A DNA stretch of 64,000 bases, taken from contig JAIVFJ010000261.1 in assembly GCA_025765615.1 (NCBI GenBank), positions 21,581 to 85,580 of the forward strand, written 5' to 3'. The translations under genes were made by a program, and so were the position numbers. The notes beneath the pieces were generated by a model, which had not been told where the DNA came from, made no database searches, and saw only the letters and a list, made by a program, of their open reading frames with translations. Numbering within the stretch: position 1 is the first letter of the stretch; every line of letters starts with the position of its first letter. This document shows positions 1 to 10,422 of the stretch, piece by piece. The DNA comes from Zopfochytrium polystomum (lineage: Eukaryota; Chytridiomycota; Chytridiomycetes; Chytridiales; Chytridiaceae).

Positions 1-346
1 CAGTGCGGGTGAGTGAACACGCGCTCCAGAAAACTTAAATGTCTAAACTAGACTAACCGTTGGAACGATAGCTACCCGTGCTCTGACCACGCTTCATGGA
101 CACAGGCGGGGTACGCCTCTCTCTTTATGTTTGAAGGAGAGCTTCCGACCGACGGGTCGCCTTTGTGAGTTGTGTCCTCTTCTCCAGGCACTCCAAACAT
201 GCGCTTATATCTTTTGTTTCTATCGTAGCACGCATACTGACAACGACGACGTTTCGCACATTTCGTTCGATCACATGGCGCGATTTTCGCGGTTGGCCGT
301 GGCTTTTGCGGTTGAAATGAGCCTTTATTCTGAAAAAGAAATCTGA
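1..346 (+). CDS. M28 aminopeptidase, last three exons (cut by window start)
   Basis: These are the 3' exons of a secreted zinc aminopeptidase of family M28: 1-8, 72-164 and 229-346, with introns 9-71 (GTGAGT...TAG) and 165-228 (GTGAGT...TAG). The spliced frame reads CGYPCSDHASW, then a short stretch, then SPFTHTDNDDVSH and the stop. The C-terminal H(T)DNDD carries the last zinc-ligand His, and SDHASW is the usual M28 signature. The sequence is the mirror image of 33593-33938, where the whole gene is present. The rest of this copy must lie before the window. Both copies keep an open frame here, so it may be functional. Domain reading is secure; completeness is unknown. Confidence 0.75.
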
Positions 347-572
347 GGAAATCGTAACAACGACGTTTCTGTTTGTAAAAACGAACAGGTACAAAACCGA
401 AACAGTTGGTGAGAAAAGAGGACGAGCTCGGCCAGGCCGAACCAGCATAGAAAACAGTCCAATCATTCAAGCTTCTCATTATCACGAGACGAACAGCACA
501 ACGGGCTGTTTGCCAACGCTCCTTGACTGTTGTACCGAGATTTCCATTCGTTGATGCAAGACGGGTGGAAAC

Positions 573-852
573 TAATGGGAATTCGTACCCACTAGCAGTG
601 TAGCAGGGTGACTGCGTACAAGGATTGTGAAGGACTGGAGACAGTTTTTAGGGTAGAGGGGCTTTTATTCAATGAGGTTCTTCTTATCTTCACTACTGCT
701 TCCCTCCCACACCCTACTGCCTTTTATACTGACCAGGAGGAAAGACACTTCCCTAAATTTTGAGGATGCTTGGGCCACTCTGCACTTTACCAAGTGCAAG
801 TGCCGTGCTGCAGACAAATCCTCCCAAAATTCTGTCTGCCCAAATTCCAACA
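573..852 (-). mobile_element. Solo LTR, Ty1/copia-like
   Basis: A 280-bp block is present in the left arm and absent from the mirror position in the right arm (about 33373). It is flanked by a perfect 5-bp direct repeat GAAAC (568-572 and 853-857). Read on the minus strand it begins TGTTGGAATT, a common copia-type LTR start, and contains a TATAAAAGG promoter-like motif near 720. The other end reads GAATTCCCATTA rather than ending in CA. No internal domain is attached, so it is a solo LTR that arrived after the inverted duplication. Confidence 0.7.
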
Positions 853-889
853 GAAACGATGGCCCCACCGTGTCGTTGCGTTGGCGCAC

Positions 890-1693
890 GATCTCAGTCC
901 CGACCAACAAATGCTGCATTCCAGGCTCCACTCACCGAAGTCATGAAATCTTTCAGCCTCACTCGTCACAATCTGCTTGTTTGGAACCAATCTTGCGCGT
1001 GCAGCATCGCCAAGTGTTCGAGTCGATATAAGAAGGCTGTTCCACGAGACCGAGCCCTTCTTGTCGTCGGAATCGAATCGGTGATATTTTTCCCCGCGGG
1101 CCCTTTCCACGGGGAGTTGATTGAGAGGCCGTTGCCGGACTGGACGCCTTCGAAATTCCATATACAACCGTAAAACCAGCAAGTGATGAGCTTGATCTTG
1201 GTACGGCAGATTGGGCATTTCGCCTGAACGTTCTGTACAAAGTTGAACGGCTTGAAGTCGTTTGGTGGATAGAGATTTTGTTGTACGCCTCGCACTCGCG
1301 GTAGTCGCAGCGCCCGTCGATGTCCAGTCCACGCCCTCATCGCCGCCATTTCGGTGCGATTGACGAAACCTCTCTCTACTGCATGATCGACGAGTCTGAG
1401 ACGTCGGCGAGCAGTTGCCCAGATGCCCCGAAACCGCCGCCGCCACCGCCCATTTCTCCAGGCCTGACATGCAAGATTGACTCATTGCTAATTTCGGACT
1501 TTAGAGCATCCAAACGTACTCGGCGTCCTTCTTCATCAAAGAAGCCATAACTGTCGCACGGAATCCGCGCTACTTCCCGAGTTTGTAGCTGAAACTGAAG
1601 CAAGGTTCCGTTGGCCTGAGTCTTCCCCACTGAGAAGAAACTGCACGCGTTCAGCACACGCCATCGCAGAAGGAAGCGAAAGAGAAGACCCAA
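890..1693 (-). pseudogene. Ubiquitin-like plus Cys-rich (RING-like) protein, decayed, left copy
   Basis: On the minus strand a stretch resembling the C-terminal half of ubiquitin is visible: an EEGRRVRLDALKSEISNESILHV segment in register with ubiquitin's EDGRTLSDYNIQKESTLHL, followed by a Gly-rich GEMGGGGGG. Downstream, in different frames, come CDxRECEAYNK and then QAKCPICRTKIKLITCWFYGC, a cysteine-rich zinc module of a fungal-specific type. The pieces lie in shifted frames and I found no convincing ATG, so it looks decayed or has introns I could not place. The mirrored copy is at 32520-33330. It would presumably act in ubiquitin-related binding; this is inference from the domains. Confidence 0.4.
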
Positions 1694-1858
1694 AACTATT
1701 CCTTCACATTCTTGCCGTCTTGTTCACTGGGCCCCTTTCACTCCCAATGACCCGATTTTTCTGGTTTCTTTGACCCTGGGACAATATGCCAGATTTAGCA
1801 AGGTCAGGTGCGCAGTTTCTAGGGTACCTCAAGGAGCCAGGTTATTGCTGCATCACAA

Positions 1859-1930
1859 GGGGCTTTGGTCTAGGGGTATGATTCCTTCTTAGGGTGGAGG
1901 AGGTCCCGGGTTCAAGTCCCGGAAGCCCCC
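1859..1930 (+). tRNA. tRNA-Pro (AGG)
   Basis: A complete 72-nt cloverleaf: acceptor GGGGCTT/AAGCCCC, anticodon stem CCTTC/GGAGG around loop TTAGGGT (anticodon AGG), T-arm CCCGGGTTCAAGTCCCGG. No intron. It is the uninterrupted partner of the tRNA split by the 12-kb element at 20204-32309, and therefore shows what the target looked like before insertion. Confidence 0.93.
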
Positions 1931-2063
1931 TGAATCATTGTTCAATTACAAAAGTTAGGGGATGATTGACGCCTCACGTGGACAAATTCTTGCTTGACCA
2001 GGATTCACCCTCTCTATCCAGACTGCTGAAGAATTGAGAGAGGCCTAATTTACTTTCGCTTTC

Positions 2064-2649
2064 TCATATCCCTTTGTTGCCTTTCTTTTTCGAATGTTTT
2101 CAATGTGATTCTCGAAACATTCATCCACACAGTTCCCACGCAAGCAGATGGAACACATTATTGAGACCTTGGTTTGACACAATCCACACTTGACTCTCAT
2201 TTATTCTGTTCCACTCTTGGCTGGTCTTGATGTGAATGGGCGAAACTTTTTCCAAAGTACCGCACAGCAACATGATCAACAGTGTTAATGCGTTTTTATC
2301 CAGAATAGTAGCCACTGTCTGCTTCTTCACTGTCCTCATTCAAGCACAGCAGTGCTGAGGCAACAGCTTCGCAGAAATCATCAACTGAGATTTCAAAGCC
2401 TTGCCCTTTTACCATCTTGTAAATAACGCAAGCATTACTCATGCAAGCATCCAGCCAAATGATACCATGTGTAACTTTTCGTTGGGTGCTGGTGATTCCC
2501 ATCAAGTGATCAATACTATCCACGCCTCCCATGAACTTGTTGTAATTGACGATCACTGATGGCATCCTTGAACGAAAAGTTTTGACTTGCAAGCAGCCAC
2601 AAGCAGCTTCTGTCAACCTCGTTTGGTCAAAGCAGCACAATCCATCCAC
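2064..2649 (-). pseudogene. piggyBac-type transposase C-terminal relic, left copy
   Basis: The open part (2296-2649) reads VIVNYNKFMGGVDSIDHLMG, the P..V..YN..MGGVD..D motif of the DDE_Tnp_1_7 (piggyBac) family. Towards 2064, after a frame break, lies a cysteine-rich tail (CGLCQTK...CSIC type), the usual C-terminal zinc module of these transposases. The N-terminal part of the catalytic domain is missing. The same relic is mirrored at 19389-19980, so it was carried in the inverted duplication. No terminal repeats were recognised. Confidence 0.7.
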
Positions 2650-2887
2650 CTGATCTGTCTCATCCCTTTGCCTTCAGCTAGGCTCTATGCTGGCACACAT
2701 ATTTGCGCTGGGGTTGCACTTCAGCCGTCCAGCAGCCCCCAAAAAGCAGGGAAACAAAAGGCGAAATATTCCAACTTACCGGCAGCACGGCGCTCTTGAC
2801 CTGTCTTTTTGGAATATCCTCCTTTCTGGCTGACGTTTGGCAAGCGTGGCTCCACCGTGCTGTGATCTTCTGGCGCTAGGAATACGG

Positions 2888-4941
2888 ATAAGGAGATGTC
2901 TAGGGGTCACTAGACAGGACAATGTATTTGGAGTCTTAAGAAGCCCAAGAAACACAAAGAAACTCTCTTACTATACACAAAGAGAAGACTCTCACACTCA
3001 GACCAAAGGCAACTGTGAAAAGGTGGCACACTAGCAAAGAATGTGCAGGGTTCTCTGGTCCATGACACAGAGTGGGCCCAATGGGAGGCAAAAGTCAAAG
3101 CCAAAGGGGACTGGGAAATCCGGTAACAATGCTGGAGGTGCAAGATGCAACAAGCTCCAGGGAGCGGCACTAAGTGCAGCACTCCAATCCAACTGAAGAA
3201 GACAAGAGAGTGGGGAGGAAAGTGGCCAGACCCTGGTCTGTTGGAGCCACTACCATGGAGCAAGGCTCCCTCTCTGTCAAAGACAAGCCCTAAGTTGGAG
3301 GGGGTTGGACACAGAGGGCAAACACAAGGAACAGTTAGTGTGCAGAGGTGTCTGTTGAATTAAATCAGAACTGTTTTCCACCTAACAGAACCAGACACAA
3401 CTTGTCTCACTCCAAGGAGAAGTTCCAACTCAATCCAAGGAGGGGGCACACAGGGGTGGGAGACAGTGGGACTCTTCTTACTTCATCCTACTAGGACACA
3501 GACATCTGCTTCACCAAGCCAGAGGAATTCCCTATCTTAGAAGCAAGGAAGGTTAACACCCACTCCCTCACCCAAATGTGGCACCATGACATCACAGGCA
3601 TTAGTCTGAGAGAAAGAGGGTCTGAACCCAGTGAAGACCAGGCCCACCAGAGGCCACAGGAACCAACAACCAGGGAGGAGGGGGCATACCTGAGAGACCA
3701 TTCCTGCAGCAGTACCTGACCAGACAGCTCATTCATATCCCCTTGAGAGACCTGGATTTGACTAGATGTATTGACAGGAACCTAGAGGCACCACCACAGA
3801 TTTACCCTCCATCCTTCCATCACCAAGTGGCTCCTACCCAGTCCAACCTAAACAGCATGCAGAATTGGTGAGGTTCACTGGGGCTTGAACCCAGCACACT
3901 GCCATCATGGCCAAGAGGACTTCAACCTCCTGTCACACACCAGGGGACTGCCACCCCCAGCTCTACATACAGTCAGGAAGAAAAGGGCAGGCAAGGGACT
4001 TCAGGCACAGGTTCTCACAGTCAACAAGATGGGGGGCAGCTGCTTAAATAGGAAAGGGTTGGAATCAGCAGGGTGAAGGAAGAAGGAAGGGAAAAGAGGG
4101 GAAAACATATACAAAAGAACAAAACAATAAATAAAACAGCAAAGAAGAGAGAGGAGGAGTGAGTCACCAAACAATGGGGCTGAGCCATCAAACAAGGAAG
4201 ACAGCTCAGAGAATCATGGAGCATTTCTTGGCATCAGCTGCCAAGAAAGATGGAGGAGATGGAGAGAGCTGGTTGGCGCAAAGAGGAAGACAGTCACTCT
4301 CAGCCAAGAAAGAAAAGACACAGACAGAGACAACAAGGAATAAATAAAAGAGAAAACAGGAAAAACAGGAAAAACAGGATAAATTACTAATTGGAAAAAT
4401 AAGTAAAAATCACCAATGAAAAGATAAAGAAAAACCCTGTGATCTCATACCCTTTTATGAGGTATTACATCATGGTAGCAGGTGGTAGGGCTTGTTAGCT
4501 CTGCCATCAGGGCTTAGCACTTCTCCCACAGAAGTGTTTCAGTCCTAAGTCATTTCCGAAAGTGAGGGGCCATTGGCCAGGCATAGTAGGACTTTGCATT
4601 TTCTGCCCAGTCTGTCAACTAGCATGTCTTGAACTTGGCACCTTCCCAATTAAAGGGAGCACTCTAACCACTGAGCAAGGGAGCCTTGTATCAGCAATTA
4701 GAATCAAGACTGAGTCTTTCTGTCTGCAACATCGTCAATAATAAATAATAATAGTAGAGGCCAGTCAAAGGTCGTATGGAAACCCAATAAATAATAAGAG
4801 AGTAGGAATCCAAGCCTAGTCACGTTTTGCCAGCAAAACGCGGGTTGAGACAGGGTGGTAATCCTCACAATTACCAGTTAAAAAGTGAGTATACACTTAA
4901 TTTATTTGAGATCACAGGCTCGACAGCCTGTCGTCCTCACA
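2888..4941. repeat. R1 dispersed repeat, copy 1 (about 2.05 kb)
   Basis: This block interrupts the left arm of the inverted duplication: homology to the right arm stops after AATACGGA (about 2887) and resumes at about 4942. A direct copy lies at 38322-39576 plus 44882-45676. It runs from TGTCTAGGGG (2897) to CCTCACA (4941), so it has TG...CA ends, but I see no target duplication. It has no credible coding capacity. Two tRNA-like patches read from the minus strand: about 3870-3965 (GGGTTCAAGCCCC, B-box-like) and 4612-4686 (A box GCTCAGTGGTTAGAG, B box AGTTCAAGAC). It could be a composite SINE or a large non-autonomous LTR-type element. Confidence 0.7.
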
Positions 4942-5275
4942 CGTTTTTTATCTTTCGTACATTGTGTATTGGTGCCTCTGCAAACCGCTCGCCTCGCTCG
5001 ACTCGGACCAAGAACAAGGATGATCGCCGGCTCTTTCATCTTCGACATCGGACTCCTCGTCCTCGTTCTCCTCCTTTCGGCTCAGCACAAAAACCCATGT
5101 TACTGTTAAATAATAAAAGCTGCTGAATGTTGGCAACGTACATCGACAACGTGGCCGAGCGGTTAAGGCGACAGACTCGAAATCTGTTACTCTCTGGGTG
5201 CGCAGGTTCGAGTCCTGCCGTTGTCGTGCTCAAAAAGAAAGCTTTACTGTCAATTACCTTCGTACCTTTGTGGCT
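4942..5275. repeat. Left arm of inverted duplication, tRNA-Ser segment
   Basis: About 330 bp that match the reverse complement of 18540-18872, including the tRNA-Ser, about 190 bp upstream of it and about 45 bp downstream. It is the innermost recognisable part of the left arm; beyond 5275 the two arms diverge. Confidence 0.7.
5145..5226 (+). tRNA. tRNA-Ser (CGA)
   Basis: 82 nt with acceptor GACAACG/CGTTGTC, anticodon loop CTCGAAA (CGA), the long variable arm typical of serine tRNAs, and T-arm GCAGGTTCGAGTCCTGC. Near-identical copies lie at 18580-18661 and 49446-49527. Confidence 0.95.
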
Positions 5276-5347
5276 GGGTACTTTGTGTGTAGATTCGCTA
5301 TGGGCGTGTCTTAGGGCTACCGCGTTGGTGGAAACACCAAGAGCGGT

Positions 5348-5660
5348 TTATTTCAAATCATCCCACTGGAGTACCTCCACCGACTCCGCCCCGTTCAAGG
5401 TGGCGCCCGAAGAGTTCGAGGACTTCGATCGAGTTGAACGTCCCATTCGAGCCCACGGCGAGATCAAACAGCTGCGCTGGCTCCATGCGTGGCAGACGGA
5501 AGAGGCAGGCGATGGTGTAACGATCGTGCGGTGAGCGTATGTACGCGCAAGCCGTGATCGCAAGGAATGAGGTGTCTTTGAGTGGGTGTGCCCGGTTGCT
5601 CGATTCGGGGAAGACAACAATCGGGTGACTCTTCTGGGACAAGGACGGGTTGAGGCGTTC
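5348..5660 (-). pseudogene. N-terminal relic of a WWKDSGL-repeat protein
   Basis: The minus strand gives a stretch with TACAYIRSPHDRYTIACLFRL and later FNSIEVLELFGRHLERG, then, in another frame, SVEVLQW, the start of the first WWKDSGL-type repeat. A homologous stretch occurs at 48940-49130 ahead of another relic. Frames change at least once and no repeat array follows, so this is a truncated copy. It lies tail-to-tail with tRNA-Ser, as does the 49-kb relic. Confidence 0.45.
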
Positions 5661-6090
5661 GTGGCACGCACGCGCTCCCCTGTACCAGTACTTGAATGTT
5701 AAACTTTTTCAACGAACTCCACAAAAATACCAACAATGTTTGAAAGCAGTAATGCAGCAAAGGGGGGCACTGACGCAAATATGAGGTGGTTCCATCAAAG
5801 CTTATACAACTAGTCAATGATTTCGCGTCGTTTTTCAAAGGTCCGACGACGGGAGGCGCAGGGTGGCACCTTGGGACGCCAACTTTTACGCACCGACGCT
5901 GCCGAGAGGCAGGGACAGAGATAGAGACAGACAAACGGTGACACGAAAGTGAGTCTGTCTGCCGCGGTCTGCCTCGTATTGTGCCTGCGTGGCTTTCCGA
6001 TCCGGGGCGCGCACGGAAGCCAGCCCAGCCAGCCAGCCAGCCAGCCACCCGCCACCCTCCACCGTGTGTGGAGGCTGCATTCCACCGCCG

Positions 6091-6236
<146 letters not shown>

Positions 6237-6296
6237 AGAAACCTCGAACAAGCCTGCATTTAAAACTCCCCATCGATCAACCGCGAAGCAGCAGCA

Positions 6297-6328
<32 letters not shown>

Positions 6329-6715
6329 CGAAGCTTTCACGAGTTTGTTCCTGCATGATGCGCTGGCAAGAGGCTTCTACCTTACGGACCCAGACAACAT
6401 AGCGGACAGCACCATGCTCCCTCCATTCTTCCGCTGCGTCGAGCGCAAGATGTCTCACTCCGACAGGTTGTATCAATCCCTGTTGGTTGCCAGTCTAAAT
6501 CCCAACCACGCTGCTGAGAACTCAAACGCTCTTATAAGTGAAAGCCACCGGTTCCCGAGTCAGACATCCTCGTTCATACTCGTTAAAATCGATCGCGGGA
6601 CACCCTATTTTGGGCCCACTGTCTTTCCACCAATTGCATCACGTCGGTAAATCCATTTGCTGAAGCCCAGGACGCCGCTTCGGTGCTGTATTCCCGGGAT
6701 GAGTTTACTAGTACT

Positions 6716-7819
6716 TTAAAAAACTTCCGCTGGCGCCCTCCGTTCCACATACAGCTTGAAGCGATCCCTCCACCATCTTTTCGCATAGCCGCTCCTCATA
6801 CGCGCTTTAAAGCACTCAAAGGCCTCCTGCTTGGTTAAGGTCTTCAACCACAGCTTCAATAAACCTGACTTCTCCCACCAGTCGAGGACGGCGGTATCCT
6901 CAAACTCCTTAAAATCGACCGCCGACCAGTCTACCTCTTAGCCGCTGTCCCTCCACCACTGCAAGGTGCGAATGCCACGCATCTGGGCGGCGTGAACAAT
7001 AGCCTCGATTGTAAACTTCATTTCGAATCCGCTGTCTTTCCACCACTGGAGGGCTTGTATCTGGCCGTTGCGGGTGGCTCTGTCCATCGCCCGACCATCG
7101 TACTTGAATTCGAGCCCGCTGTCCTTCCACCATTGCAGTACATCGACCGATCCGTTCATTGAAGCCGAGGTCGCTGCTTCGGTGTCGTACTTGAGTGGCA
7201 GTCCGCTGTCCTTCCACCATTGCAACACATGAACAAGGCCTTTGCGGCTAGCTGCACCAATCGCGCATTCGTCGTACTTCAATTCCATGCCGCTATCTTT
7301 CCACCACTGCAGGACGTCCACCATCCCGTTCTCAGAGGCCATCTCCATGCTTTCCTTGCTGTACTCGAAGGGCAACCCGCTATCCTTCCACCACTGCAGG
7401 ACATCGACCCTACTGCTCGCCGTAGCCGCCTCCATGATTCGCTCATCGTACTTGACAGGCAACCCGCTGTCCTTCCACCATTGCAGGATATCCAGCAGTC
7501 CGTTCGCGGTCGCCTTCAGGATCGCCCACTTTGAGTACCGCAGCTCCAGCCCGCTGTCCTTCCACCACTGGAGGATCTCCACCGACTTTGCCTTGTTCAG
7601 GGGATCTCTGACCAGCTTGTCGAGGCGATCGCTGGGAAGGTTGAGCCGGAAGAATTTGGAGATTTGGACCTCAATTTTCGCGGTGTCCTTTCGAGCTCCC
7701 TCGAAACCGGGGAACGTACTGTGAGATCTCCGCCCTTCCTCAACGTACTCTATTTTTCTTCGCCAACACTGCTTCTCGTGGCTCGGGAACATCGCTGGAG
7801 TGAGTCTAGGCACGTTCAC
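6716..7819 (-). pseudogene. WWKDSGL-repeat protein with one in-frame stop
   Basis: From ATG at 7819 the frame gives about 75 residues of charged N-terminus and then nine units of about 33 residues, each with LQWWKDSG followed by a short helix and an A..ASRNG-type second helix. The spacing is like ankyrin repeats, but this is a distinct family. The frame meets TAA at 6938-6940 right after WWRDSG. Reading on in the same frame gives 74 further codons that look genuine: EVDWSAVDF, then VLDWWEKSGLLKLW, then a basic tail to a stop at 6716. Either the gene has one nonsense change or the protein is shortened. Function is unknown; the repeat suggests a protein-binding scaffold. Confidence 0.7.
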
Positions 7820-8342
7820 TAGCGCAAAAGTAAGAGCGGGGAAGTCTCCAAATTACACGCAAAAGCGTTTTGGAATAACGGCCCGCTCGCCTGCATAAAA
7901 GGTAACTCTGTTATTGCGCGATTATTGCCCTTGTCTGCCCGTGTATTGAACGCATTACGAAAAAGATTAAAGAAAGGAAAGCTGGACGTGCGCGGCCCGC
8001 TACTCCACCGCTGTTTGTGGGTTATGTTTCTGTCGATAATTGGGTCAAGTTGAGCAGCAAAAAAGTCCAATTGGGACAGCGAGGAAGGAGGGCACCGACA
8101 TCGTCATTGAATGGGAGTCCAATTGCTTGACTGGAAAGAACACAATTGTTTCCTTTCACCTTCGTTACACGCTGGGTGTGGACACCTGGATCGTGCGGAC
8201 CCCCCAGGCAACCTAGAAGACAGAAACACACTCCCCATATGCTTCCGCGCCGTCGAGCGCAGAAGATTCCCAACAGCACCGTCTCAGTTTAGCCGGTAAC
8301 GCTCGCGGGCCGAAGAAGAAAAAAAAAAAAAAAAAAATTTGA

Positions 8343-10186
8343 CAGCACAGATCCGATCATCGCGATGGCGCCGATCGACGCTGCCGCCGCCGCCGCCGCC
8401 CCCGCCGCCCCCGCCACCTCCTCGTTGTCCACCGGCGCGGTCGGTTGCACGGCCACGTACGGCGACGCATCCTGGTCACCGGCGGCGCAGGTTTCATGTG
8501 AGGCAACAAGGCCTTAGCGGGAATCGGGGGCTGACAGAACACTCGTTCCCCACCCAATCTCCCCTCACCCCACCCGGCCCAACACCCAAGCGGCTCGCAC
8601 ATCGTCGCCCGCCTCCTGGAGCGGCACCCGGACTGCGTCGTCTTCAACTTTGACATGCTCGACTACTGCGCCAGCCTGCGCAACCTGGAATCCGTCGAAG
8701 CGAACCCGAACTACCACTTCATCCGAGTAAGTGTTCTGCCAAGACCCCCTCCATGCCCGATCCGACGCCCTTTGATTGTGCGATCTCACTAGGGCGACAT
8801 CACGAGTTACGATTTTGTAAACTACGTGCTGCAGGAGCAAAAGATCGATACGATCATCCACGCGGCGGCGAAGTCCCATGTCGGTGAGTGGAGTCGCACG
8901 GTCGATCACAGCTGGATGTGGGATCCTCACTTCGTTTTTAGACAATTCGTTTGGGGACTCCTTTTCATTTACACAGAACAACGTTGTTGGCACGCACGTC
9001 CTTTTGCAAGCCGCGCGAGTGAACAAGATCAAGCGATTTATTCACGTTAGCACCGACGAGGTCTATGGCGAGGTCGAGAAGGGAAACGTGAGCGACCTTT
9101 TGTTTTCTGGTCAACCCGATTGTCTGATTCGCTGCTCGTCTTCAAAGCCAACCTCCACCGAGGAAACTCTTCTGGCTCCCACAAATCCGTACGCAGCGAC
9201 AAAGGCAGCGGCGGAATGCCTCGCTGGCGCCTACTACAAGTCGTTCGACCTGCCCGTCATCATCACGCGAAGCAACAACGTCTACGGACCGCACCAGTTC
9301 CCCGAGAAGATTATACCAAAGTTCATCTGCTCCATTCTCTCGGGGAAGAAGTGGCAAGTCGCCGTTTCGTTTGACTGTCATCTGCAACTGTACTGACTGA
9401 CATCCCTGCTACTGTCATTCGATGTGGATGATTAGTACTGTCCACGGCGAAGGTCGGAATTCCAGGCGGTACATTTACGTGACGGACGTCGCGGACGCCA
9501 TCATTTTCCTGATGGAGAAGGGCGATCCGGGCCAGATCTACAACATCGGCACCGACTTTGAGATTTCGAATATAGCGCTGACCCGGTACCTTCTGACAAA
9601 GCTTGGACGGATAGAGTATCCGCTGACACCGTCGGGCACAACGTGAGTTGGTTCGCAGACATTTCTCTTGCCGTACCAACTGATTGTGTTTTCGTACTTT
9701 TTGCCCTTTGCAGAAGTATAGCGGACCTCCTCCCCATCTTCGAGTCGACGAGTCGGCTTCCCGCGGAGTGCGAACACGTCGAGCACGTCGCGGATCGACC
9801 GTTCAACGACATGCGGTACGACATTGACACAAGCAAGATGCGTCTCGCGTTTGGGTGGGAGCCGCGGATCGGCTTTGAGGAGGGCATGGAGAAAACAAGT
9901 TGAGTGACTGACTGAACTCTTGCCTGCTCGGTTCGCGCCGAGTCCGCGAGCGTTATCGTGATGCTGACTCCCGGCCTTTTTGGTCAACCAATTTTTTTAT
10001 TTTATTTTATTTATTTTAACCTCAACCTCTCAAGTCGAGTTCTACAAGCGCATCATGGAGGACGGGGAGGGCAGCACGGCGGTGTGGTGGAAGGCGTTGG
10101 ATGCGGCGGGGGCGGGGACGACGGTGGCGGCAGCGGGCAGTATGGGGTTGTTGGCGCCGAGGATTATTACAGGCGGGTTCCACTGA
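8343..10186 (+). CDS. NAD-dependent nucleotide-sugar 4,6-dehydratase (UDP- or dTDP-glucose)
   Basis: Short-chain dehydratase of the extended SDR family, converting an NDP-glucose to its 4-keto-6-deoxy form, the first step towards deoxysugars such as rhamnose. Exons: up to 8497, 8591-8726, 8793-8883, 8942-9087, 9148-9353, 9436-9642, 9714-9898, 10035-10186. The spliced frame shows the Rossmann motif LVTGGAGFIGSH, STDEVYGE, the catalytic YAATK, SNNVYGPHQFPEK, and HGEGRNSRRYIYV. Intron 5 (9354-9435) is GC-AG; only that choice restores GKKCTVHG. The start is unresolved: ATG at 8365 is out of frame with the first exon across a CCG repeat, so an upstream exon or slippage is possible. The C-terminus is a short Gly/Ala-rich tail. 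UDP-glucose is the likelier substrate in a eukaryote. Confidence 0.85.
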
Positions 10187-10224
10187 GAATAGATATAGAC
10201 CTGTCTGTGCGGTGGAGGCCAGAG

Positions 10225-10262
<38 letters not shown>

Positions 10263-10422
10263 GTCAACGCTCTTTCCAAAAAAGGGAACAACTACAGAAA
10301 AAGGAAGGAGGCAAAAAGAAAAAACAGAACAGTCACCATCGCCGCTCAGCGTCGTGCGACCCCATCCGACGTTGTCGCCTTGAAACTGGTCCTCGTCCTC
10401 GTCTAGATCAGCCGAGCCAGAC

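Noticed and set aside
2900..4350. Several 60-120-codon frames in R1
   Set aside because: Not conserved between the two R1 copies, which differ by indels that break the frames.
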